Assembly (NCBI GenBank): GCA_012932865.1
Contig: SAXG01000071.1
Coordinates: 182,848-246,847, forward strand
DNA: 64,000 nucleotides
Source: Amylostereum areolatum
Taxonomy: Eukaryota > Basidiomycota > Agaricomycetes > Russulales > Stereaceae
Direction: 5' to 3'
Shown: one piece after another, positions 10,302 to 22,814 of the stretch
How the letters are laid out: every line of letters begins with the position of its first letter
How positions within the stretch are numbered: the first letter of the stretch is position 1
Program-made: the position numbers and the translations under genes
Notes under the pieces: generated by a model
Told to the model about the DNA's origin: nothing
What the model saw: the letters and a program-made list of their open reading frames with translations, nothing else
Databases searched by the model: none

Positions 10302-13300
10302 ATGCTATCTTCAGAGAAACAGCTTACCGACTTCATCAGTCGCCACCGCGAACTCTTGACTAACGAGCGCGACGCCGAAATCGAGAGAAGCTCACTCATC
10401 CTCTCCAACTGCGGCCCCAAACTCCTCGAACAAAAAGGATTGGCGCTCAATGGACTCGGGATCGTGGGCATGAATATTGGCTTGGGAGGGAAAACGTATG
10501 TTCACGAGCCACTCTTTCGTCTTCCCCTAACGTGATTCGAGAAGGTCAGCCTAGTCGAACTCGAGCGTCCTTCGGCCTACCATACCAGTCCGATATTTCC
10601 TCCCCACACCATTAGGTATGCGATTCTACCTAAGGAGTGTGTCAAAAGCTTATGCTCGTTCAGGCCTGGCGATCTGGCTCGAATCGAAGAAAATGTCACC
10701 TCCAGCGGCCCCAAGAAAAAGTCATCGCAAAGCAAGAAGACACAAGGGGAGACAGCGTCATCAAAGGCCCCAGAAGGGGTCGTCTACAAGGCTCGTTTCA
10801 CTGCATAACTTTTATGTGGCGACATGCTAACACTGAATCAAACAGGTGTCTGACACCCGTGTCGTCATCGCTGTGGAATCGTCGGACTCTTCGTCGGATG
10901 ACCTGGATCTCCCTGAACGGTGTAGAGTCGTGAAGCTTGCGAACAGTGTAACTTACGATCGGTACGAGCGAAGCATCACAACGCCCCAGAACCCCGCTAA
11001 TCTTACCTTTAGGATGGACAAAACATTGTCACTGTTGGGGAAGATGGTCCTGCCTCCGTCTTCCGATAGTCAGGTGAGTTACGTCGGAATGCTCCATTGC
11101 CCATACCTACAACCGTGTACAGGTCAACGGTGGATCAAGGCCTGAACTCACCCCCTTGACACAAGTCTTACTAGGCATGACAGCTCTATCACCCAAAACG
11201 CGAGTGCAGGATATCGCATACTTCGACGACTCCTTGAATGAAAGTCAAAAGGAAGCCGTTAAATTTGTGTTGGAATGTCCTCATATTGCATGCATCCATG
11301 GCCCACCAGGTACTTTTTCTTCAGCTATCATCATATCCTTACTGACGCGCTCTCCACAGGGACTGGGAAGACGCATACACTCATAGAAATCATTCGTCAG
11401 CTCACATCGGTGTCAGCGTCAAATCCAAAGCCCCTCCGCCTTCTAGTTTGCGGCGCTTCCAATCTGTCGGTGGATAACATTCTTGAACGCCTTCTTGCCC
11501 TACCAGTGGGCGCCAAAAGTGAACGACTGAAACTCACACGCATCGGACATCCAGCAAGGGTCATGGCAAATCAAGGAGTCCTTGATTCGACGTTAGAGGT
11601 CAAGGCGGGTAGGTCTGACCAGGTGTGTAAATCATTATATGGGCGTGTCGCGCTGGTGGATTGATGTGGTCACTCAGGCGGCTCTAGCAAAGGACGTGAA
11701 GAACGAACTGCAAACAGCCATGGACACCCTTGCTGGTAAGGGCAAGGGTGCGAAGGGGAAGCGTCCCCGCGGCACAGAGAGGAAGAAGTTATGGGAGGAG
11801 GTTCGTGCCTTGCGAAAGGAGTAGGAGATTCCTGTATTTACTATACGTGGTATTCTGACATGACACCTTAGGTATCGTCAACGTGAGGGCGGCGTCGTTG
11901 AGACTGTCCTCGGCGAATCACAGGTAACGACCTCTTTCGTCCGGTCGCATGCAATCCATTTATCAACCATCCCAGGTTGTGCTGGCTACATGTCATTCCG
12001 CAGGGGGGCGCCAACTTCGGAACCAAAGATTCGACGTGGTCATCATCGACGAGGCAACACAGGCGGTCGAGGCGGTGAGCCTGGTTTGGCTGCTTATGGG
12101 CACGCAGGCTGATCCTGTCGGATCAGGTTTGCTGGATCCCGATCCTGAAAGCGAATAAACTCATATTGGCTGGCGACCCTAAGCAGCTTCCGCCTACTAT
12201 CCTTTCTTTGGACAAATCCAGGAAGGAAAAGACCGCATCGAAAGATGATTCAAAGCCGAAGGCGACGAAGCTTTCCTCCAAAGTCCCCGAATCTGCAAAT
12301 AGTTCCAAGATCGCACCGGAAACTGTCCCAGATGTGAAGGCAGAACCAGAGGATGGTGGCGGGTCAACTTCTTCGGGTGGGGACTCCGGGACGGAAAGCG
12401 ACAATCCAACCCCAGAGAAACCGATTGAAACAGTCCCCACGCAAGAAAAGAAGAAACCAGTTCGCGTGAAGAAACACGACCCAGCTTTGAGACCGCCTCG
12501 CACACTTGAGACAACGATGTTCGAAAGACTGGAAAAGATGTACGGTCCTGGCATCAAGCGTATGCTCACAATACAATATCGGTCAGATCATCTTTATTCT
12601 TTAAGAATGCGTCGCTCACAGACATCTCAGTATGCACGAGAAGATCATGGACTTCCCATCCAAAGTCATGTATCAGTCAAAACTCAAGGCACACCCATCC
12701 GTGGCTTCACACCTTCTTTCCGACCTGCCAAACACGAACGTCGAGTCCGACGAAGAGGAGTTGGAGCTGTTGGGAACTCCCGTGATATTTTTTGACACGG
12801 CAGGATGCGAGTACTTTGAACGTTTGGAAGGCGACGGCGATGAGGGCAGTCGATGCAACGAGAACGAGGCCACGGTAGTGAAGAATTGGGTGGAGAAGCT
12901 CGTACGCTGTCCTCTGTACCTTTCGGATTGTTTGTACTGATGGCATTGGTAGGTTGGAGGCGGACTCCTTCCCTCACAAATCGCGGTAATAACACCGTGC
13001 GTCCTAGCCCTCTGCAAACGTATGGATCCTTCCTGACTCGCAAACACTTCTGACATCAGATATCAAGCCCAAGTCACTCTGCTCGCATCTCTTCTCCGCC
13101 CAATCTACGGGGCCGAGATTGAGATTGGCACGGTAGACGGGATGCAAGGAAGAGAAAAAGAGGCAGTGGTGATCAGTCTTGTCCGAAGCAACGAGTCTGT
13201 GAGCCGATTCATATCTATCATCCATGGCCTAGTGGACTGAATCTACGTATCGCATGCAGCGTGAGGTTGGGTTTTTGAAGGAAAAGCGTAGGCTCAATGG

Positions 13301-13539
13301 TGGGGTCTCTTCACTATACGCATCGATATGTGACACTCACACGTCAACGCAGTCGCCATGACAAGGGCCCGCCGACATCTGGTGAGGGTTTCGCATTTCT
13401 CCTCGGGGTATCCTTCTGACATCCATCTTAGTGTATCGTGGGCGACTCATCCACCGTACAATACGGTGGATCCTATCTCAAGAAATGGTTGGCTTGGCTA
13501 GAAGCCAACGCCGATGTCCGCTACGCGGGGCTAGACTAA
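10302..13539 (+). CDS. hcs1: Hcs1/IGHMBP2-type superfamily 1 DNA/RNA helicase
   Basis: Multi-exon gene from the ATG at 10302 to the stop at 13539. It belongs to the Upf1-like SF1B helicases (yeast Hcs1, human IGHMBP2), ATP-driven 5'-3' translocases. Motifs in order: Q-like region [11 protein letters not shown]; Walker A GPPGTGKT, interrupted by an intron after GPPG (about 11309-11360); motif Ia [17 protein letters not shown]; motif [17 protein letters not shown]; motif [14 protein letters not shown]; motif IV/V region QIAVITPYQAQ and [20 protein letters not shown]; motif [13 protein letters not shown] split over introns. A charged low-complexity insertion of about 110 residues (12208-12510, rich in K, S, E, P) follows motif III. 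The intron 10791-10845 appears to use a GC donor. All key residues are present and the gene looks functional. Confidence 0.93.
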
Positions 13540-13739
13540 TGATACACGGAAGTGGAATGTACAGTAAGGTACTACATGGTGTACGACGATGAATCTATCA
13601 TGCGTGTATAGATACAATATGCGTGGATGGGAACGTGAAAAGACGTGTATCGTAAAGGTAATCATAACAGAGGCCAACCAAGAAGAAAAAACAGAACCGA
13701 AGCCCTAAGGCCCAGGGATTCATGAACAGTGACTGTCCT

Positions 13740-16341
13740 TCAGTACTCATCCACGTCCGACAAGGACGCGTACTCCGACACAGACGTCGTATCCTCGTAC
13801 TCCGCCACGACCGACCCCATCGCATATCTCAGAATCGGCGTCGCCGGCAACAGCTTCGGTCCAAACATCTCCTCATCGTCATGCATCATCTCCTCTCCAG
13901 GACGGAACGCACCCGGATCCATCTCCACGTCCACAAACTCGCCTGCGATCACCGTCCCGCTCGTCGACGCAGCGCGATTGACCCCGACCTGCCGGCTGAT
14001 CCTGCGACTGGCCTCCGTGTCGCCACGGCTGTACCGCGGCGTTTGGCCCATGGGCACGCGCTGCTGTGGGTTGCCCGTTTCCGTATCGGCGTCTTCCCGC
14101 GTGACAGGGTCCATCCAACGGAGGTCGAGGATACGCCCGCGCACCATGCCGTCCACCGCGCGAACGCCGAACTCGCGGCAGAGCATGAAGTACGACAGCG
14201 TGCGCGTGCCGGGTTGGGTGAGGCGGCTCATGACGCGCAGGAGCTGCAGGGCGGTGAAATCGGATGTGTAACCTGGTTCGGCGGGAGCAGAGGTGGTGGA
14301 CGTGTGGGGGTTGCGGGGTGGGCCAGTGAGAGGGGTATAGATGGGGAAACCGGTGCCTCCGGGTGCGGATTCGCCTGGGTTGACGATCGACTGACGAATG
14401 CCTGGAGCGGCGCTGTTGCGTCGACTTCGAGGTCTGGACGCCGGTTCTGTTCCAGCCAGGTGGGAAGAGTGGATAATATGGAGATTGAGCAGGGCATGTG
14501 CTTGGATGAAATGCGAGCTTTGGTGGACTAGGAGAAACCGAAAGGATGAATACGGGGTTTCACAGTAGAAACAGAGATAAACTTACTCTCCATACGCCCG
14601 CCCGAATTCACTAGGTCAGACTGTCAGGTAATGCGTCACAGAGAAGCCTAAAATGGACTCACCGTAGTCGGTGATATAATCTTGCCAGTGTACCAACCTT
14701 CCACCAAATGCCTCGTACAGCTGCTCAAAGTCGAGACCTCTCCGGATGTTCTCTGGCACTCGTGGCACGAGTCGCCGTTCATAATAGGTCCGAGTCTCGA
14801 GTTTGGAGCAGTCACCGATGGTCAGAATCTGTTTCACGATCAGAAGGAGCACACCGATCGGAGTGACTGTCACAGACCTTGCAGTGTTGCATGACGTTCA
14901 GCTGTCGAAGCCACGTCTGATAAAACGGGTCGCTGGTTGCGTGTATAACATGACATAGACGGTCCTGCTTCGTGAGCACGAGCATGGAGTCCAACAGGCA
15001 TTTCATCGCCTCAACAGACTTGATCAAGCCTGGCCTATATCTGACGGTGAACCCAATGCTACGCTGGAAGAGAATATGCACGTACAACTTGTGAGCTTCA
15101 TCGAGAAAGAAAACGGGCATTTTCTTGGGGGGCCTCTCCTTCGGCTTTTCCGGTTCTTTGGCGGCTTCTTGGCCTTTCTTTGATCGGCCCTTCTTTGACA
15201 GATTGAACGGCCACCATTTGCGCTTACTCTGGGAGGAGATTGGCGCCGAAGTGGTTTCAGGTTCAGCGTCCGCTTTGCCATTCTCGTTCGCTTCAAAGGA
15301 GGGGATAAATTCACGGTATTTGAGCAGGGAACTCTGGGGAGGAGCCGACGAGATTAGGACGGGCGGCAGTATGTAATTGGCCATCGTACCTGAAATAACT
15401 CCATAAGCCGGGCGATGTCGCTGGTTCGAACCATGCCGGTGCCATTCGAGTTGTTTATTCTCTGCTCCACGCTTATTCTGTCGTGCTGTAGAGGTCGTCA
15501 GAAGTAAGTAATTATCGATAGAAAGTAGGTAATTGCCTTGAAACCCCACGCTTCCTTTTCGAAGTCCTCGTATCCTTCCGTCTTGGCTATGAAGGCGAAA
15601 TATTGTTCCATTTGTTGGCTGAGGCTAGTGTACAGGCTGTCCAGGTCTGCGAATCCGGCGATGCGAAGGTCGAAATGGAGTACATGGTAATTGTTTGAGG
15701 TGAGCAATTGGCGTAGCAAAGCAGTCTGTACAAGCGTCCTCGTAAGTGACAGTTGGCCAGTAGAGAATACATGCGTACCTTCCCGACGGAGCTTGCACCG
15801 AAAAGGACCGTAAAACACGGCTCCTCTTGAAGAGTCCTCTCGACAGCTTGAAGTTCGGCGGGACGAGGGAAGAAGCCTGGTAGGCGTGAAAATGTATGCG
15901 ACGGACGCAATTGTGCCCGTTCGCGGTTCTCCTCGATTTCTCGCCTGGCCTCCTCGAGTAAACGGCGGGATTCGGTCAGGGAACGAAGGGTTTCGGCGGG
16001 CTGGGGAACAACAGGAGAGTATGACATGGAAATTTGCAAGGAGAGACGGAAACGTGTTCGGGGTGTCGGGAGGTGGTGGTGGGCGTCGGTTAGCGAAGAA
16101 CACGAGGAGCGAGGCGCTGGGTACGTACGTTGGTCACAACTTGAAGGATCTCGCCGAGACCGAAGAAGGACCTTTTCTGTACGGCATCCGGTTTGGATTT
16201 CCGCACCTTGCGAGATTGACGAGGGCCTGAGGCTCGAAGCGGGTAGTGATCGGGAGCTTGTGTACGATAGCCGCGGCACTGCCGGGAGGATGGAAGTCGT
16301 GTGCTTGCTGTAGCTGTACGGCGCGCCTGTTGATGGCTCAT
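13740..16341 (-). CDS. P-loop ATPase domain protein (fungal STAND/archaeal-ATPase-like)
   Basis: Minus-strand gene from the ATG at 16341 to the stop at 13740, with about seven introns. Exon 1 encodes a basic N-terminus ending FFGLGEILQVVTN. Exon 2 holds a coiled-coil-prone stretch (SRRLLEEARREIEENRERA), then LPGFFPRPAELQAVERTL and Walker A GASSVGKT, with the intron inside the P-loop at about 15780. The Walker B-like strand is MPVFFLDEAHKL (about 15090). It is preceded by a highly basic insertion (KKGRSKKGQEAAKEPEKPK) and followed by a sensor-like segment CHVIHATSDPFYQTWLRQL. The C-terminus is acidic (GEEMMHDDEEMFGP). Proteins of this kind are common in mushrooms but poorly studied; an NTP-dependent switch is inferred. 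A mitochondrial location is possible but not shown. Confidence 0.8.
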
Positions 16342-17193
16342 GACGTGGGTGGTGGAAATCTAGATGATAAATGTGGTGGAAGACACGTCGAAAACGGAGG
16401 GGGCGAACGTCTTAGTAGATAGGTGAAGGAAGGGTACGGCGGACGGACAAGGGGTGCACCAGGGTAGATAACCGCGTTGACGAGGGCCGCAGATCGGAAT
16501 GAAAAGGCCATGCACTTTAACGCGGTGAAACGCATGGTGATTGTGTGCGACGGTCGGTAGAGGGCTGGCAAGGCTGGATAGGGCGTGGCTCGCGTTTTCT
16601 AGGTGTAATGAAGACCTCGCTGAGCACATGAGGCAAACGTCGTGCTGGGCGGGAACGTACCCGTGCACCCGTCCCCGTCCTTCGCGGCGCCCCTTTAAGA
16701 TGGCCCCGAGCCTCCTGAAACACAAACAAAAGGCTGATCGTGAAGGTGAGTGACTGCTCTCGTTGCAAACCCCGTCACGAGGAAGACGTGGATGAACCGG
16801 TGTGATGTACGCTTCGTGTGGGTGCACGATAACCAGAAGAACAGTCTATGCCTAGTAAAGGCAAGTTATGTAGATTGACTAGGAGGCCATATCCGGCGTG
16901 AAGAGGTGGAGCAGGGCGCGGCGAGGCAGAAATAAGCACCAAAGTCGTTCAGTCAGTGACCGCAAAGTTCGAACAAAGAGATGCCGCGACTCGAGACGCC
17001 CTCAAGGCGGTCCGGGCCGAGACCCGGTGCGTATGTACAAGTTCGTGAAATCGGTTGACCAGTCTCAGAAGAGACCAGGAATTGAAGGAGACTATCATGT
17101 TCGACAGGATATACGATTACAGATACACAGCTCACAATTTAATTCATACAAGTACATTTGTTGAATAAACACACTCGTATCTTACATAGGTGC
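16342..17193. other. Intergenic region without recognised gene
   Basis: The region lies between the start of the ATPase gene and the end of the reductase gene. A minus-strand open frame of 155 codons (16360-16827) is low in complexity, matches no family I know, and its codons show no splice partner. No RNA gene was recognised. Confidence 0.4.
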
Positions 17194-18601
17194 TCATGAA
17201 GACCTGCGTTCTCGCTCCTGGAGCATCTGATTCTGTATGACGAGAAGCAATGCATACATCATGTCTATGCGCTGAGGAGTTCCGGTCAGAAACACGAGTG
17301 CGCGGTGCAACGCGCCTTGTACGGCTTACCGGCGTATCGACCCCGTAGGAACGAGCCAAACGAACAACCTCGCCAAAGATAACCTCGACCTCGATTGGGC
17401 GCCCCGCAAGAACATCGACGAGCATACTAGGCATAAGCCCGTTGTCCGGCTTCCGATGACGCGCCGCCGTATTTGCGAACGTGGTCTCAATGAATTTGGG
17501 GGAGATACTTTCGCTCTGAGGAAAGCCCAGTGCGGTCCCGAGAGCTACTAGCTCCATGAGCGCTCCGCGTAATGTAGGAATGGAGTGTTCTTCTATTAGA
17601 GCGCCCTGGCTGACCGAAGGGGGGGTTGAATCTGTGGATGAAGGGGAAGCAGTGGGTAGACACCATAGCGCTGTGAGGGGAAACCTTGTCAGACCGGCGG
17701 TGGACGCGAAGGCGATGCTCCAGAAGAGTTTAGAGAACTTGGCCCGTTGGATGTCGGGTACCGGGGTGGCCTCTCCCCCACCAGCCTTGATCAGGTTTGC
17801 AAATTCTGAAGTGGCCGCTTCCTCTTCCGGGCTGTCTACAACCGTCGCATAGTCCTCGTGTCTATACATCCCGACGGAAACGCGGTCCTGTGAAGAGTGA
17901 GCCTATAAACGGGTGTGATGAAACCCAGATACACCCACAAAGTCACTGTGGATAAGCTTGTTCGGACCTTCCATCTTCGTTCCGATGTAAACCGTAGTAC
18001 CGAGAATCCGGGGTTGATGACCCAGGTCCCGCACGGCCTCGTACAAGTCCCCCTCGACATTGAAGCCATTCTGTAGGATCACGTATGTCGGTTGGGGGCA
18101 AGTGTCGGTGTACGGAGACTTCAGGAGAGGGGTTAGAAGCGCTGGCGTGCGGAGGAGTTCAGGGATAGCCTTGGTGGCGACTATCACGTAGTCGTACGCC
18201 CTATCGCACGCATGGGACACTGAGGGAACGACTGTTCGACGCAAATTGAGTATGATCTCAGGATGTTACATATACCAAGGAACTAGAACGCCTACCACGA
18301 TCAGGCCTCCAGCCATCGTGTTTGCCGTATTTCTCGCTGTGGACATCCATTCCTTTGGCTAGGATCGACGTGAGCATTCCAGTTCTATCTCGAGATCGAT
18401 ATGCTTGCCTGTGACGATATCATAGTTGCCTCGAGCTACGACGGTCACATTAGCAAGTCCACTTCTCTTGAGAATGAATGCATCTAAAGCATGGACGGTC
18501 AAACATACTATCGAATGCGGAGATAAGATCATGGTGCACGTACAGCACGCGCCGACCGCCCCGTATCCAACGAGCAGGATCTCCTTCGTTCCAGAGGGCA
18601 T
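17194..18601 (-). CDS. 2-dehydropantoate 2-reductase-like (ketopantoate reductase) protein
   Basis: Minus-strand gene, ATG at 18601 to stop at 17194, with about five introns. The N-terminal Rossmann motif is ILLVGYGAVGA (GxGxxG type), followed after an intron by FILKRSGLANVTVVARGNYD. The middle has YDYVIVATKAIPELL and VILQNGFNVEGDL, the latter matching the family's N-G substrate/NADPH loop. The C-terminal helical domain holds KFSKLFWSIAFASTAGLTR, SMLVDVLAGRPIEVEVIFGE (conserved D-x-x-x-G-R-P-x-E signature) and ends QNQMLQERERRSS. The family reduces ketopantoate to pantoate with NADPH in coenzyme A synthesis. Fungi have several paralogues of uncertain substrate, so the exact reaction is not certain. 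The gene appears intact. Confidence 0.92.
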
Positions 18602-19527
18602 ATGATAAGTCGAAAGAGGCCTGTGGTACCGAAATGACTTCGAGAACGTCAAGGTCGGGGGAAACAAGAGGGAACAAAGCGCGCTCAAGATGGAAGGAGG
18701 GTCCCCAGATCTGCACTTCCCCTCGAGGCTTCCACGGTGAATGCCACGGCTTGAAATGAAACGAGGGATTCTTCTAACATAGCACCTCACACCCATCATC
18801 ATCGCGCGAGTTGTCGCGCACCACGACCTGTCCCACCAACAGGCTCGGATTTGCACAACGAAAAGGCTTTCAGAAGATATGGAATGCAGCAAGAGTCTGG
18901 TGGGAAGAGCGAAAGGGACCAGCAGGGACCGGATCGCGGCCGGCGTTGGCCGAAGTTGGTTTTTTGTCTTGCATTTTATAAGATCTGAATCATTTTCTAC
19001 CACCGCTTAGAACGTCCTTGTACGGGTTTCTTCACGATCTATCGAGCAAAGGTGCGGCTCTCGTTGCTAGCAGACTCTGTATGCTGACCTTCTCTCACCA
19101 GCCGGACCACTTTTCATGATATCAAGGCCAACGTTCGGCGATGGGCGCGATAAGAGCCGAGAACTCCGCCCGCAACCGGCCTTGACTCGTCTATGGCTCC
19201 CCGCCCGGTCGAAGTTGCTGTATTGAGAACAACAATGCGTATCCGACCCTAGGGCTCGAATCCTCCTCTTATAACGCGCTCTTCTTCCCGTGGGCGTCGT
19301 TCACCTTCCGCTCCAGATCGCTATACGCGTCTCCCAGTGTCTTCCGACCCGTGACTGATCCAGCGCTACCAGACAGTTCGCAACTTCTTCCGACCTCCCA
19401 AGAACACGTTTTTGCACATTTGACTTATAAGGTAAAACTCTAAGGCCGTTGTCCCCGCTAGATACTCACGAGCGTCCTAGGCTTTCTCCATCTTCCCTAC
19501 TCCCACACATCTCGAACTATACACATC
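18602..19527. other. Divergent intergenic region, reductase and Argonaute 5' flanks
   Basis: The 0.9-kb stretch separates two divergently oriented genes and should hold both promoters. Open frames present here (for example 18359-19003 minus) overlap reductase exon 1 in a wrong frame and are not supported. No repeat or RNA gene was seen. Confidence 0.4.
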
Positions 19528-22500
19528 ATGAACCGAGGCGGTGACCGTGGCAGAGGTTTTGATCGCGGTAGAGGCGGACCTAGAGGCGGGGGCGCACGCG
19601 GCGGTAGTCCCAGCGGCAGAGGAAGTCCGGCAGGCGACGGGGGACGTGGGCGAGGACGAGGTGGCCCACCTGGCGAAGGATTCAGAGGGCGCGGTGGGCC
19701 TCCTGGCGAGGGCTTCCGTGGACGCGGTGGATTCCAAGGTGACCGTGGCCGAGGTGGACCACCAGGCGACAGGGGAAGGGGTGCTCCGCGTGGCGGCCGC
19801 GGGGGTGGAGGTTTTGGCCGAGAGCAAGGAGGGTACGTTCTCCATGTTGCGCATTTATCCGCTCTTGGTCTAACCCCCCCTCTCCTCGCAGGGTCTTTGC
19901 CCTTGGCCAGCCGGCAAACTTGGATGCTCGTCTCACCGATTCCTCGCAGGACCAATTGGTCGCCTCTCTCAAGGCGCTCACCTTACGCCATGACGATCTT
20001 CCCACCCGCCCCGACTACGGGACCGCAGGCGTCCAGATCAAGTTGCGTGCGAATTTCTTCCCCGTCCGTGTACCCAAGGCTCCCCTTCACGAGTACGACG
20101 TCTCAATCACTCCCTCGACGAACACCGCCGTCAAGCGTGTGCGGCGTCGTATCTTCGAGCTCGCAGAGAGGACGCCAGAATGGGCCTCGAAGGGTATGCA
20201 TGCACAGCATCTCGGAAACAAGCACGAGCTGATTTTTGCACAGGTCTTCGTGGAAACGTCGCTCACGATTGGGCCGCTAAATTGATCGCTGCCAAACCTC
20301 TTGAACAACCTCTTACTATCAAGATTCTGCTCACGGATGACGACGACGAAGTCGTCACGGATGACACGAAGGAATACATACTTACCATCAAGTATATCCA
20401 GCCGATTGAAACCGGTAACTTACTGAAGTATGTTAGCAGCGCATTCTTGAGGTTCAGTACTTACTGCTGGACAGGTACCTGGAGGGTAACCCGCAGCACC
20501 GCAACTTCGACATTACTCCTGTGGTTGCCGCTCTCAACCTTGTTCTTTCTTCACATGCCAGCCATGGCGGCATCAACGTGGGCAAGAACCGCTTTTTCTT
20601 CCCGTCCGCCATGCCTCCTGTTTCCATTGGAGGTGGGCTTGAAGCATGGAAGGGCTTTTACTCCTCTGTCCGCCCTTCGTTCAAGCAGTTGATGGTCAAC
20701 GTAAACGTCTGCACGAACCGCATTCTACAGCGAAGGAAATCTCGCCGACGGAATGTTTACGTTCCAAAACGCCAGCTTCGGGGCACGAATGTCGGCTTTC
20801 GTGAAGGGGGTCCGTGTTCGGACAGAACACCTTGGCTACAAGAAGACGGTGAAACAGCTGTCTAAGTTTACGGCCAAGACGTATAGGTTCGACTGTGAAG
20901 AGTTGGGCGGGTCTGTAACCGTTCTACAGTATTTCTCACAAAGTAAGTCTTCTGTGGATTCCTTCCACCAGTGCTAATACATATATGCGCAGAGTATCAA
21001 ATCAACCTGAAATACCCGGATCTTCCTCTGGTCGACGTCGGCGGAAAGAAGGCCAACCTCCTACCGCCCGAACTTTGTACTATCCTCCCGAACCAACCTT
21101 TCCGTGGGAAGCTCCTCGATGAGCACACCGCACAAATGATTCTCCACGCTGCGAAGCCCCCGAATGTCAACGCCAACTCAATCACGACCCATGGTTTGCG
21201 CGAGCTCGGGTTCAAGCAGGGCACCCCTACCCCTATGAACGCATTCGGCATCGCCGTCGGGAATGAGATGACAGTTGTCCCTGGGCGCATCTTGACCCCG
21301 CCGCGTATCAAATACGGTCGAGGGGAACCTGCCGTTGACGAGCGAGCTAGCTGGAACTTGCGTGGCGTCGTGTTCGCCGACGGCGCTACACTGGACAACT
21401 GGGCTGTTCTCCTTATCAAAGATGGGAACCGCGACGAGTTTGAGGACGTCAATGATCCGTCTTTACGCCAGACTATCGACGGCTTCGCGAAGATGTGCAA
21501 GACGAGCGGCATGCGGATTGGTACAAAGCCCCCTACGTACGCCATGGTCAACCTTCCTCGAAAGAACCCGCAAGACCCTATCCGTTCCCAAGCCGTCGGG
21601 GCCATTCGTGGTGCCCTGCTCGGGATGAAACCGAAACCAAACCTTGTTCTGGTCATCCTGTCCAACGGCGACAAGCACGTTTACTCTGGTCTCAAACACC
21701 TCTGCGATGTCTATCTGGACGTTGCCACGGTGTGCGTCCAGTCTCCGAAGATCCGGAAGGAGAAGGGCCAGATCCAGTATTTCGCGAACGTCGCTCTGAA
21801 GGTCAATATGAAGTTGGGTGGTGTCAACCACGGCCTCGACGAACAGTCCATGAGCAAGCTCCGCGCCGTACCGACAATGTTGGTGGGCATGGATGTTACC
21901 CACCCAGGTCCCGGTACCGTGAAGGGTACTCCGTCTATTGCGGCCGTGGTTGCGAGCTCCGATCTGAAGTTCGCGCAGTATCCGTCGAGCATGCGGATCC
22001 AAGAGACAAAGAAGGAGGTGCGTCCGCCGGTCGATTTTATTACTGTGTGCTCACGTGATGAGTCTTGTAGATGATAACCGACCTCAAGGCCATGATGGAA
22101 GAGCGCCTGAAGCTTTATCGTGACAAGAATAACAAGACGCTTCCCCAACGGGTACTTGTTTATCGTGACGGTGTATCTGAGGTGTGTAAATCGTCATTTT
22201 CCCTCGTTGACCAATGTTAAGCTTCGCCACAGGGCCAATTCGCCACCGTGATTGCGGAGGAAGTACCACAGATGCGAGAAGCTTTCCGCAAGTTTGACAC
22301 GAAGGATGGGCCATATCAGCCCCAGCTCACCGTCGTGGTCTGTGCTAAACGCCACCACACACGGTTCTATCCGACAGAGCCGCAACACGCAGACAGGGAC
22401 GGCAACCCTCGCCCAGGAACGGTCGTCGACCGTGGCGTCACATCCGTCTACGATTTCGATTTCTATCTCCAGGCGCACGGGGGACTGCAGGGAACGACGC

Positions 22501-22814
22501 GCCCAACCCACTACTATGTCATCTGCAACGAGATGAACTTGCGGGCGGATGATCTGCAGGGGCTCACCAACGCTGTGAGCTACACGTTCGCGAGGGCCAC
22601 CAAGGCCGTCAGCCTTGTCTCTCCGGCGTACTATGCCGACCTTGCGTGCGAGCGGGGGCGTTGCTACCTCCACAAGCTCCTCCAAGGGTTGTCGGACAGT
22701 GGTGTTACCTCGGCGAGCGGGTCTACGGCGCAGGATGATATTTGGCGCGAGGCGGAGAAGCTGTGGCATGGCGGAGTGAAGGGGAAGCTCAAAGACATCA
22801 TGTACTATCTCTAA
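19528..22814 (+). CDS. Argonaute (QDE-2/AGO-like) with a single-base frame break
   Basis: Exons 19528-19832, 19892-20193, 20244-20427, 20475-20942, 20993-22017, 22071-22181 and 22233-22814. The first exon is a glycine/arginine-rich tail (repeats of GRGGPPGEGFRGRGG). Then come the N domain (IKLRANFFPV), L1 (GKNRFFFPSAMPP), PAZ (about 20690-21000), MID and PIWI. The slicer tetrad is complete: D in VGMDVTHPG, E in KKEMITDL across an exon junction, D in YRDGVSEGQF, H in TRPTHYYVICNE. The summed exon length is 1 modulo 3 because of an extra A at 20716/20717, where the family motif VNVNVCTTAFY breaks after VNVNVCT. Read literally the protein stops at residue 393; with one base fewer it would be 991 aa. 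Argonautes bind small RNAs and cleave complementary targets. I call the gene with the break noted, since sequence error and true decay cannot be told apart here. Confidence 0.95.

Noticed and set aside
16360..16827. 155-codon minus-strand open frame
   Set aside because: Low-complexity composition, no splice partner and no family features.
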